Shown: positions 1 through 6,965 of the stretch, in pieces
Layout: each line of letters opens with the position of its first letter
Numbering within the stretch: the stretch's first letter is position 1
Source: Rhodocytophaga rosea
GTDB taxonomy: Bacteria > Bacteroidota > Bacteroidia > Cytophagales > 172606-1
NCBI RefSeq assembly: GCF_010119975.1
Contig: NZ_CP048222.1
Span: 1,881,501 to 1,945,500 of the forward strand
Length of the DNA stretch: 64,000 nt
Direction of reading: 5' to 3'
Program-made: the position numbers and the translations under genes
The notes under the pieces: generated by a model
The model's database searches: none
The model's input: the letters and a program-made list of their open reading frames with translations, nothing else
Told to the model about the DNA's origin: nothing

Positions 1-59
1 AAGCCCTTTTGTAAGGTTAATAATATGATTGGCAACCTTCCAGAAATTGGTATTAGGTG

Positions 60-392
60 TTAATTCTTATTCTTATCGATTATCAAATAGTCATCTAATA
101 CCTCTCCGTCTAAGTCTACTTCCAGTTCATAATATCCAATCGGCTCTAATCTTTTATACCATATACCTTTAGGATCATCAATATAAATTCCTATTCGAGT
201 TCGGATTACAGCACATTTATGGTCATTTTCGACATGGAGTTCATGTCTTTCAAATTCAAACTTTAATGCAGAACGTTGATACCCTCCAAATAAATTAATA
301 TCAAATTCACTTATTGATTGAAGAGCTTTCTCCTTCAATTTATGTTTCCTAGTAAACTCAATTAGGCTCTTCTCTGCTTGTTTTATATCCAT
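60..392 (-). CDS. Hypothetical protein, 110 aa
   Basis: A complete reading frame starting with ATG and ending in TAA; I do not recognise the family. The protein is charged and soluble in appearance, with no signal peptide or membrane segment. It has a Lys-rich helical N-terminus (about residues 1-30), then a beta-rich stretch with FEFERHEL, RTRIGIYIDD and YYELEVDLDGE. Its base composition is more AT-rich than the neighbouring hydrolase gene. The 59 bases beyond its stop are open in one minus frame (including TNFWKVANHI) but show no start, so another gene may lie outside the window. Function is unknown. Confidence 0.6.
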   Translation of the reverse strand: MDIKQAEKSLIEFTRKHKLKEKALQSISEFDINLFGGYQRSALKFEFERHELHVENDHKCAVIRTRIGIYIDDPKGIWYKRLEPIGYYELEVDLDGEVLDDYLIIDKNKN

Positions 393-430
393 TTACCGTG
401 ATGTCTAATTAACTACTAATAGCCAAATCA

Positions 431-1225
431 TTATTCCAGCACCAGTTCACTGGCTTTGGCAAAACGCAAACCTTTTTTTCTGGCTTCCTCATAAATAGGC
501 GCTCCCAGATATCCCAGGCCAGTTACATCCGACATACAATCCTCTACAATAATCATTTTCTGCGCTAAAGCCGGCGCATGAATCAGCACTTGTTTCAGAC
601 TGGTAGCCACACAATGCGATCTGGCTTCTCCAGCCAGATAAATATGGTCATACTGGCTGAGGGTATCAATTAACCGGCGGTTCAATTGCGTTTCCGGATT
701 TCCTTCCATAGGAATTTGGGCCATAAAAATACCAAAATGTTCGGTTAAAGGATTGGTGCCTTTGATGACCGCTTCGTAATTTTTTCCGGTGGTAACCGCC
801 CAGTCATGCACAGCCTGCTGAATATTTTCTTCCAAAGCCGCTCCCTTTGAACCAGCCAGACAGTGTTCCGGCCAAATGAAATGAGGAAATTCACCTTGTT
901 TTTCCAATGCTTTTACGTATTGAATGGCTTCCGCTACATGAAACCTGGGAATCCATTTTCCATGTTCAATATCGGCTGAATTAATTTGCGTAAAGGGGGG
1001 AGGAAAATGTCCCTGTGCATCTTTCCAGAAAGCAGGATGTGATATGTCATTTACAGGATGGGTATCCAGGGTAACACAGATATAATCGATGGCAGAAATA
1101 TGCCGGGTAATGAGTTTATTTAACCGCTGCATATCTTCCTGAGCGCCAGGCACAAAAAGCGCTCCCTGTGGATGACAAAAGTCATACTGGGCATCAATAA
1201 TCAAAAAAGCATGTGTATTATTCAT
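431..1225 (-). CDS. Isochorismatase/nicotinamidase-family cysteine hydrolase
   Basis: A cysteine hydrolase of the isochorismatase superfamily, which includes nicotinamidases that convert nicotinamide to nicotinate. The catalytic-type Asp lies in LIIDAQYDF close to the N-terminus, a Lys occurs in AVIKGTNP, and the nucleophilic Cys is in ARSHCVATS near the C-terminus. The frame is open 21 codons further upstream to 1288, but the family begins just before the Asp motif, so I chose the internal ATG of MNNTHAF. At about 264 aa it is longer than typical nicotinamidases (about 200-220 aa). The triad fits the family; the exact substrate cannot be read from sequence. It is transcribed alone, divergently from the next gene. 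Confidence 0.8.
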   Translation of the reverse strand: MNNTHAFLIIDAQYDFCHPQGALFVPGAQEDMQRLNKLITRHISAIDYICVTLDTHPVNDISHPAFWKDAQGHFPPPFTQINSADIEHGKWIPRFHVAEAIQYVKALEKQGEFPHFIWPEHCLAGSKGAALEENIQQAVHDWAVTTGKNYEAVIKGTNPLTEHFGIFMAQIPMEGNPETQLNRRLIDTLSQYDHIYLAGEARSHCVATSLKQVLIHAPALAQKMIIVEDCMSDVTGLGYLGAPIYEEARKKGLRFAKASELVLE

Positions 1226-1462
1226 TGGGTTAATATTTAATGGATCAAAGTTAGTGTATTTTTTACAATAAGCAAAAAGTTCTATCATGCAAAACCTAAA
1301 AGATGGCTCTATGTAAGCTTACTACCTGCAAAAAATATTCGATTTAGATAAATTATTACAAGAGTTTAAACTCACCCTAAAAGGCGCAAACCATCCGGTT
1401 ATAAAGAAATATCTTTACCATATTACCTTTTTCGTGTTCGTTTAATTTAAACTGTTACCACA

Positions 1463-1951
1463 ATGTCAAAAGAAAATACCGTGTCTATTCAGATGGCGGC
1501 GGCTGATATAAAGAAGATCCTGGATGCCTTCAAAACCATTGAATCTACGCTGAAGCCTTACTTAATTGCCCTTACGCCTGAGGAAAGGAAGCAATTACCC
1601 AAAATGAGTGATAAAACTGTGCCCTTTGTAGAGAAGACATTAGATTACGCCCGTTCTAATCCGCAGTTTGCCCCGGCTTATATGAGTATTCCCGAGTTAA
1701 AAATTGATATTGAAGCGGTTTACACCCTTACTCAGATTGCCCGTCCGCTGGACCAGCTAGGGGAAGGTATTAGTGATACGATGATGCTGGCCGGCAGCGA
1801 AGCGTATATTGCCGCTCTGGCCTATTATAATTCAGTAAAGCAGGCAGCCAAAATGAATGTACCTGGTGCCAGAGCCATTTATGATGATTTGAGCAAACGT
1901 TTCCCTGGCCGTCCGAAAGCAGATTCTACTAAAAATACTGTACAGGCTTAG
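1463..1951 (+). CDS. Hypothetical soluble protein, 162 aa
   Basis: An unrecognised protein, predicted mostly alpha-helical and cytoplasmic with no signal peptide. It opens MSKENTVSIQ and contains repeated helix-like blocks (IKKILDAFKTIESTLKPYL, EAVYTLTQIARPLDQL, EAYIAALAYYNSVKQAA) and a basic C-terminal tail with RFPGRPKA. I know of no catalytic motif here. The gene stands alone, followed by a strong hairpin terminator. Its codon use matches the neighbouring genes, so it looks native. Function is unknown. Confidence 0.7.
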   Translation: MSKENTVSIQMAAADIKKILDAFKTIESTLKPYLIALTPEERKQLPKMSDKTVPFVEKTLDYARSNPQFAPAYMSIPELKIDIEAVYTLTQIARPLDQLGEGISDTMMLAGSEAYIAALAYYNSVKQAAKMNVPGARAIYDDLSKRFPGRPKADSTKNTVQA

Positions 1952-2034
1952 GTTAGCTTTGTAGATAAATGGCAGATAGTTAACGAGTTTAACGCCTAAT
2001 CTGTATTAACAGCTTTACTATAGAGGAAAATAAT

Positions 2035-2080
2035 AAAGGTAGTGCAAACATATCTATAAGTATGATTGCACTACCTTTTT
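2035..2080 (+). terminator. Rho-independent terminator after the 162-aa protein gene
   Basis: A perfect 13-bp stem, AAAGGTAGTGCAA (2035-2047) pairing with its complement at 2066-2078, has an 18-nt loop and runs into TTTTT. It lies 84 nt after the stop of the plus-strand gene. Confidence 0.75.
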
Positions 2081-2247
2081 ATATATAAATCGGTGTAAAA
2101 AGTACTAAAAATAATCTAAAAGGTACGTATTACCAGATTTATTCCTCTTTCCGGAATAAATGACTCAGGTTACTTTTGATCAGAAAGTATTCCGTACAGT
2201 GGTTAGGTAAGTGTGAACCATCATTTATAAAGGTATTATTTCTCCGC

Positions 2248-2697
2248 CTACTGCCCATTGTCAGCATACACATTTGGATGGTGGATGTTCATAAAAGATT
2301 CCGGATTTTTTAAAGGCTCAAACCCAAATGAAGCATACAAAGAATGGGCATCTCTGGTGGCCAGCAGAAAACGCCGTAAGCCCCCAAATTCAGGCTGTGC
2401 CAGAATAAACCGGACAAGCGCCTTTGAAAGCCCTTTTTTGCGATGCTCCTCCACAATAAAAACATCGCCCAGGTAGGCAAACGTAGTATTATCAGAAATA
2501 ACTCTGGCAAATCCTACCTGCTGCCTGCCATGGTATACTCCAAATGCCATGCAATGCTCAATTGATCTCCGCACGGTTTCTATAGGAATCCCTTTTGCCC
2601 AGTAAGAATGATTGCTGAGAAAATCATGAATACAACCGATGTCCAGCCGGGATTTATCGGTACTGATGAGATATTCGCCGAATTGAGTTTCTGCCAT
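2248..2697 (-). CDS. GNAT-family N-acetyltransferase
   Basis: A single-domain GNAT acetyltransferase of 149 aa, which transfers an acetyl group from acetyl-CoA to an amine. The core is visible: GVYHGRQQVGFARVISD (strands), AYLGDVFIVEEHRKKGLSKALVRFIL (motif A with the R/K-x-x-G-L-S/G pyrophosphate loop), then LLATRDAHSLYASFGF and a closing F. This arrangement, including HSLYASFGFEPL, matches small GNAT proteins of the GCN5/YitI type. The start ATG gives MAETQFGEYLIST. The substrate cannot be inferred. The gene stands alone on the minus strand. Confidence 0.85.
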   Translation of the reverse strand: MAETQFGEYLISTDKSRLDIGCIHDFLSNHSYWAKGIPIETVRRSIEHCMAFGVYHGRQQVGFARVISDNTTFAYLGDVFIVEEHRKKGLSKALVRFILAQPEFGGLRRFLLATRDAHSLYASFGFEPLKNPESFMNIHHPNVYADNGQ

Positions 2698-2760
2698 AAA
2701 TGAGTGATTGCGTGAAATTACTGAATGCCTGACCTACAAAATAAGCCTTTAAATGAATGT

Positions 2761-2809
2761 AATTCGTAATTCGTAATTCGTAATTCGTAATTCGTAATTC
2801 GTAATTCGT
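2761..2809. repeat. Seven tandem copies of AATTCGT
   Basis: Exactly seven perfect copies of the 7-bp unit AATTCGT, followed by a partial AATT. The array begins two bases before the stop codon (2812-2814) of the minus-strand DUF4403 gene, so on the coding strand it is the start of the 3' untranslated region. A second array of the same unit lies at 18722-18777, also touching a stop codon. Confidence 0.95.
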
Positions 2810-2811
2810 AA

Positions 2812-4242
2812 TTATTTACTCAAGCCTTCTACCTTCACTTGAACTTTTCCCTTTGCCTGCACAGTAGCTATAATGGAAGCAGGAGTAATAAATACTTCGC
2901 CTGGAATCAGTTCAGATAGTTGTCCGTTGAGCACAATGCCTTTGGCAATTTGTTTATCTGTCAGGTTGGCTTGAATAAGTTCCTTGGCCTGGTTCATTTG
3001 TTTATGTAAGGGAATTTTAAAAGCTTCCTGCATTTTCTGTACAAACTTCCCTTTTGCCAGCCAGCTGGCGGTTTTGAGCAGCTTGTTTTTGGTATCCAGG
3101 TCATAATCCAGGTTTTGTAAAACAAGGGATTGAGAAGTCGTATCGAAATACGGTTTGCCTTTCAGATACACAATTCCTTCTACACTTCCAGTAAGTCCGG
3201 CTTTGATCACCAGGTTTTCTCCGCTCCCATATAAATCTATACTGGTAAGAGTGATATTGTACTTTCCTTCACTGAGGGTAAAATTCTTATTGAGAAAATT
3301 ATCCTGTAATACTTTAGTTGCATAGGCGTGACTTACCTCTCCCACCAAGCCTATATTCACTTCATCTGGTATCTGCTTTACAATGGTTAATGGAGGTATT
3401 ACCGGATTAACAGCGATCTCAGGTTTTTGACCAATACTGGTTTCTGTATAGGCTTTTACACCCAGCAATGCCTTAACCTCTTTTCCCTGGCCATTTACTG
3501 GTGTCATCAGCAGTTCGGATGGCATAATCTTGAGCCAGATATTATAGGGTTTGAATAGTAAAATGGGTTGTTGCAACAATTGCCAGCCTTGCTCTACCTG
3601 TTTTTTAATATCTAGCTTCTGTTCTACCTGCGCATCGATTTGTTTCGCCAGCCTGTCCTGCTGTTTGCCGACAATTCTCCCGGCAATTGAAGCTAAGGGA
3701 AATTCCAGAAAACCTATTTTTAACACCGGCTTGCTTACCCAGTCGAAACCATTGGCAGAAGTCTGGGTGCGCACCTGCCAGTTCTGGTCAATGGCTATTT
3801 TGCTTATAAAATGCACATTAAGGGCAAATTCTGTTTCCTTAAACTCAGAAATATTTATCCCCAGCTTATCGAGTTGTAGCCCGCCTTTTGCCCATATACG
3901 CAATGGCACTGTAATATGAAAAGATTCCTGTAAGGCTTTTACGGTAATGGGTTCCCGTTTCCATACTTTGAGCAGGAAATTATCTCCTCCATTATCTTCC
4001 AGGCTATTATCCTCATAGAGCAGATCTTTAAGGCGGGAATTAATCTGATTTTCTACGTCAGCAATGGAAATAGTGATTGGAACATTAATAATGGATAACT
4101 GGCGCTGGATAGGGATTTTCACCTCGTTGTATTTTTCTTCCGGCCGTACCGGATTCAGTTTCTTATTGCAGGAAAATAGTTGTACGCTTAGCGCAAACAC
4201 CATCAAAAAGCGAAATACAACACCACGGCTTCGTTGAAACAT
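2812..4242 (-). CDS. DUF4403 family lipoprotein
   Basis: A DUF4403 family protein of about 476 aa, predicted to be a lipoprotein. The N-terminus has basic residues, a hydrophobic stretch (FLMVFALSVQLF) and a lipobox ending in Cys (LFSC followed by NKK). The rest is a long beta-rich region with internally similar halves: each contains a strand-turn pattern and Lys/Gln-rich helices (KQIDAQVEQKLDIKKQVEQGW; KMQEAFKIPLHKQMNQAKEL), as expected of tubular lipid-binding-like folds. The frame is open to 4275, but the ATG at 4242 places a normal signal peptide in front of the Cys. Biochemical function is unknown for the family. A Bacteroidota-type promoter lies about 40 nt upstream. Confidence 0.85.
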   Translation of the reverse strand: MFQRSRGVVFRFLMVFALSVQLFSCNKKLNPVRPEEKYNEVKIPIQRQLSIINVPITISIADVENQINSRLKDLLYEDNSLEDNGGDNFLLKVWKREPITVKALQESFHITVPLRIWAKGGLQLDKLGINISEFKETEFALNVHFISKIAIDQNWQVRTQTSANGFDWVSKPVLKIGFLEFPLASIAGRIVGKQQDRLAKQIDAQVEQKLDIKKQVEQGWQLLQQPILLFKPYNIWLKIMPSELLMTPVNGQGKEVKALLGVKAYTETSIGQKPEIAVNPVIPPLTIVKQIPDEVNIGLVGEVSHAYATKVLQDNFLNKNFTLSEGKYNITLTSIDLYGSGENLVIKAGLTGSVEGIVYLKGKPYFDTTSQSLVLQNLDYDLDTKNKLLKTASWLAKGKFVQKMQEAFKIPLHKQMNQAKELIQANLTDKQIAKGIVLNGQLSELIPGEVFITPASIIATVQAKGKVQVKVEGLSK

Positions 4243-4279
4243 GAAAGGCTTTATACAATAATATAACTCAGGCAAGGTA

Positions 4280-4310
4280 CAAAACTAAGCGTTTATGCAG
4301 AATAAATAAA
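4280..4310 (-). promoter_or_regulatory. Candidate Bacteroidota promoter of the DUF4403 gene
   Basis: On the minus strand, TAGTTTTG (4287-4280) matches the Bacteroidota -7 element TAnnTTTG. It is preceded at 19 nt by TTTA (4310-4307), a one-mismatch -33 box. The predicted transcription start is about 30 nt before the ATG at 4242, which also supports that start over 4275. Confidence 0.5.
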
Positions 4311-4443
4311 AACAGGCCAGATTAAATTGTTTAAGTTTTACTTGCTAACTCATCAGGTCAAGCATATGCGCCAATAATTATTTCTCATGTGTTAAAACGT
4401 TCTTTATAATCTTCGGCATCTCTCCTATTCTACCGCAAACTGG

Positions 4444-4483
4444 GTGTTGCAAAACCGAACATAAAGTGTTTCAAAATCGAACA
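4444..4483. repeat. Direct repeat with 22-bp period, possible operator
   Basis: GTGTTGCAAAACCGAACA (4444-4461) is repeated as GTGTTTCAAAATCGAACA (4466-4483), with 16 of 18 bases identical and a 22-bp repeat distance, i.e. about two helical turns. A weaker related string, GTGTTAAAACGTTC, lies about 55 bp upstream. The spacing suits a dimeric regulator bound on one face of the DNA. LytTR-type regulators use this spacing, but I cannot match the base consensus. Confidence 0.45.
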
Positions 4484-4675
4484 AGCTGTTTTTCAGTTTT
4501 TTATGCAGATTTTTGATTGTGATGAACGGCAGCCGTCTGTAGTTGAAACGAACCTTTCATTGAGCAAACAAGCCATTTCAAGCTAAACCATCCGCTTGCA
4601 CCAGGCTTATGGCACAGAATTTCTCTATAGACAAGTCAACCAAGACATTGAAAACTAAAAACCAGATAAACACTT

Positions 4676-5107
4676 ATGAAAACTTTAAAAAAGAGCGTAT
4701 CAGGAAGCAGTTTCCGTAGCGCATTTGCCAGTTTAGTAATAGCAATTGTAGTATTTGCAAGCCAGGCCGCAATGGCACAATCTATTTCATCGGCTGATAA
4801 TTCAGCGATTGTAAGTAAGACTTCAGCTGGTTTTCAGGCCGCCATTCATCCGGTATATAACACACTGAAAATAAAAGTTCATGTACTCAATCCGAAAGAG
4901 GATATAGTGAGTGTAACCATTTTTGACGGCTCTAACCAGGAAGTATTTAAAAAAAGAATGGGCGACGCTGCGGTTATTCACAGTAGTTTTGATGTAGCCA
5001 GTATGCCAAATGGAATCTATACGATTACGATACGCAGTGGAAAAAATACCTTTTCCCGCTCATTTGTAATCGAATCCCAGCAGGAACGTATTGCCAAAGC
5101 ATTGTAA
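4676..5107 (+). CDS. Secreted protein with T9SS-like C-terminal domain
   Basis: A 143-aa exported protein of unknown function. It has a long signal peptide (Lys-rich start, hydrophobic LVIAIVVFASQAAMA) with a likely signal peptidase I site after AMA, near residue 34. The mature part is a small beta-sandwich-like domain; its end (PNGIYTITIRSGKNTFSRSF) resembles the type IX secretion C-terminal domain pattern of Bacteroidota, in which G-x-Y-x-x-x-x is followed by a short strand carrying a basic residue. With only about 110 mature residues, the whole protein may be little more than that domain. It is monocistronic, with a strong terminator after it and a possible operator upstream. Confidence 0.75.
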   Translation: MKTLKKSVSGSSFRSAFASLVIAIVVFASQAAMAQSISSADNSAIVSKTSAGFQAAIHPVYNTLKIKVHVLNPKEDIVSVTIFDGSNQEVFKKRMGDAAVIHSSFDVASMPNGIYTITIRSGKNTFSRSFVIESQQERIAKAL

Positions 5108-5151
5108 ACAGATTTGGCTTCATAGGTATGAGGTGAGTATTTCTATAAAAG

Positions 5152-5195
5152 CAACAGCGGTAGATTAGTTCTTACTGCTGTTGTTTTGATTTTTT
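5152..5195 (+). terminator. Rho-independent terminator after the secreted protein gene
   Basis: An 11-bp stem, CAACAGCGGTA (5152-5162) pairs with TACTGCTGTTG (5173-5183) with one G-U pair, and is followed by TTTGATTTTTT. It lies 45 nt downstream of the stop codon. Confidence 0.8.
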
Positions 5196-6283
5196 AGCTG
5201 ATAAAAAAATAGAAGCGCAGGAAGGGCAATAAGGTGGGAGGGGCTTGAAATTTAAATGAAAGGTGGCCCTTCTGCTGCGCCGGGAAAGATTGCTTTATAA
5301 TCTTTAAGTACCAGTATATCTTTGCTATATATGCTTTTAAGGTATCAAATCTTGCTGATGTATATAGTAAGTAATAGTAAAGATAATGCTTCTGTGAGAA
5401 GAACGCAATACCCAGAAACAGGTATTTTTTTCAATAAATCTTCTTTTACCCAGTTCTTTCCGGTTGTGTTTTATGCCAGTGAATCTATATATTGACTGGC
5501 TAAAATTCCTCCTTTATAGCCTTACATCCCTTTTCTGCATTGATATTCTGTTGTTTTTAAGCCTGACTGGCCATTCTATCTGTGCGCAATAAATGCCTGG
5601 AGAACTAATAAAATATAATGGAGATGAATTCTATACTGGCAGAGCATTTCTACCTGTAGCTGTTTCTCACCATTCTTCCGGAGTAATAAACCGGGCCATC
5701 GAACGACACACAAATGGCCAAAGAATATGAGTTAAACATTCATTCTATTAACATTGACTGACCATTACACATTGCAGATTAATTCCAAAGGCGAAAATAG
5801 GCTGTCGGGAAATGAAAGTATTCGTCTAACGTACACTGATGGCAAACATGAACGTCGCTGGATAACTCATATGTGAACCAGTTCTATGCCATTAATGTGT
5901 AGAAAAAATATTATCCTTCTACTAACTCACTGATCAAGAAGTGTATGCGTATAAAAAGATATGAATCATTCTGCCTTTTTGCTTGCATTTCATGATAAAT
6001 ATGTATAATTTGATTTTTACTTTACCTTTTCAAAGGTAATTCTCAGGCTTTTATAAGAAAACTGGTAATATATTACTGTTCATGAATGGCGGCTGAAATT
6101 TTTCAGGCGGATTGATCGGCGCATTAACAAATAGGGCAACAGCTAATAACATTTTTCATCCAACACCCGGCAATACCCTAAGTTCAGTAAATTAACTAAT
6201 TGATATTGGCTCATATCTATGGATCGCTGTCCAATAACAGTGCCTACAATGTATTTATTATTCAAACTTAAACCCATACGACT
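5196..6283. other. Gene-poor 1.1 kb region with possible decayed coding fragments
   Basis: No convincing intact gene is visible. On the plus strand, short open pieces in different frames follow each other between about 5594 and 5875: a 44-codon piece starting MPGELIKYNGDE, a 15-codon piece starting MAKEYELNIHS, and a piece ending LTYTDGKHERRWITHM. Their amino-acid character looks protein-like, which suggests a frameshifted remnant of one gene, but I cannot name the family. The rest is AT-rich with no clear structure. Confidence 0.4.
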
Positions 6284-6814
6284 ATGAAAACTGCAGAAGA
6301 AGTGTTACGAGAAAATGCCAGAGAAATTATCAGTGTGATACCAGATACTACCATCTATGATGCCCTGCAAAAAATGGTTCATCATAAAATAGGTGCTATT
6401 TTAGTAAAAGAAGATAATGAAATTGTAGGAATATGGACAGAACGGGACCTGATGCATGATGTACTCCGGGAAGACTTTAACATCCGTACTGCCCGCATTG
6501 GCGACTATATGACGACTGGTTTGCTTTCGGCACCACATACAGATAGCTGTTATGAGCTAATGGATAAATTTCTGGGCATGCGTCTGCGCCACCTGCTCAT
6601 TGAGAAAAACGGAGAATATATCGGTATGCTCTCTTCCGGTGATGTGATGAAGGAAACACTTCGTGAAAAAACCCGTGAGTATGAAACACTGAATTTTGAG
6701 GTGAGCTGGGATTATTATGAAAACTGGCGTACCCCGGTTACCAAAAACACTTCGGAAGTAAACGAACTGTATATGCCTTATCCAGCCAATTTACAAGCCA
6801 GAAGAAGCAGATAG
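6284..6814 (+). CDS. Tandem CBS domain protein
   Basis: A 176-aa soluble protein made of two CBS domains, a module that usually binds adenine nucleotides and acts as an energy sensor. The first domain (about residues 14-65) contains TIYDALQKMVHHKIGAILV and GIWTERDLMHD; the second (about 75-130) contains CYELMDKFLGMRLRHLLI and GMLSSGDVMKE. Both T/S-x-x-D/R-L/V-type ligand-contact strings are present (WTERDL, LSSGDV). The tail of about 40 residues is charged and unassigned (YYENWRTPVTKN). There is no attached enzyme domain and no obvious partner gene, so its target is unknown. Confidence 0.88.
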   Translation: MKTAEEVLRENAREIISVIPDTTIYDALQKMVHHKIGAILVKEDNEIVGIWTERDLMHDVLREDFNIRTARIGDYMTTGLLSAPHTDSCYELMDKFLGMRLRHLLIEKNGEYIGMLSSGDVMKETLREKTREYETLNFEVSWDYYENWRTPVTKNTSEVNELYMPYPANLQARRSR

Positions 6815-6905
6815 CATAAAATAGCTGTTAGTTTGTTGCCAGAATTTTATTAATAAAAGTTTTTAAACGCATACAAATAACTAATTCAGATTTAGTATAA
6901 GGAAT

Positions 6906-6946
6906 AAAAAGAAAGCGGGAGAACCAGATTCTCCCGCTTTCTTTTT
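6906..6946. terminator. Bidirectional terminator between convergent genes
   Basis: A perfect 13-bp stem GAAAGCGGGAGAA (6911-6923) with its complement at 6929-6941 and a 5-nt loop. AAAAA precedes it and TTTTT follows it, so it can stop transcription from both the CBS gene (plus) and the NagB-like gene (minus). Confidence 0.9.
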
Positions 6947-6965
6947 ATACTTAGCTTTAGAAAGT

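Larger units (their letters stand above)
4243..4675. other. Intergenic region between divergent genes
   Basis: This 433-bp gap separates the DUF4403 gene (minus) from the small secreted protein gene (plus). It holds a candidate promoter for the former (4280-4310) and a 22-bp-period direct repeat (4444-4483). I see no reading frame with coding character in it. Confidence 0.6.

Noticed and set aside
2761-2809. CRISPR array
   Set aside because: The 7-bp units are contiguous with no spacers.
4676-5107. Complete T9SS cargo protein
   Set aside because: It is too short to hold a separate functional domain; only the C-terminal-domain-like part is visible.
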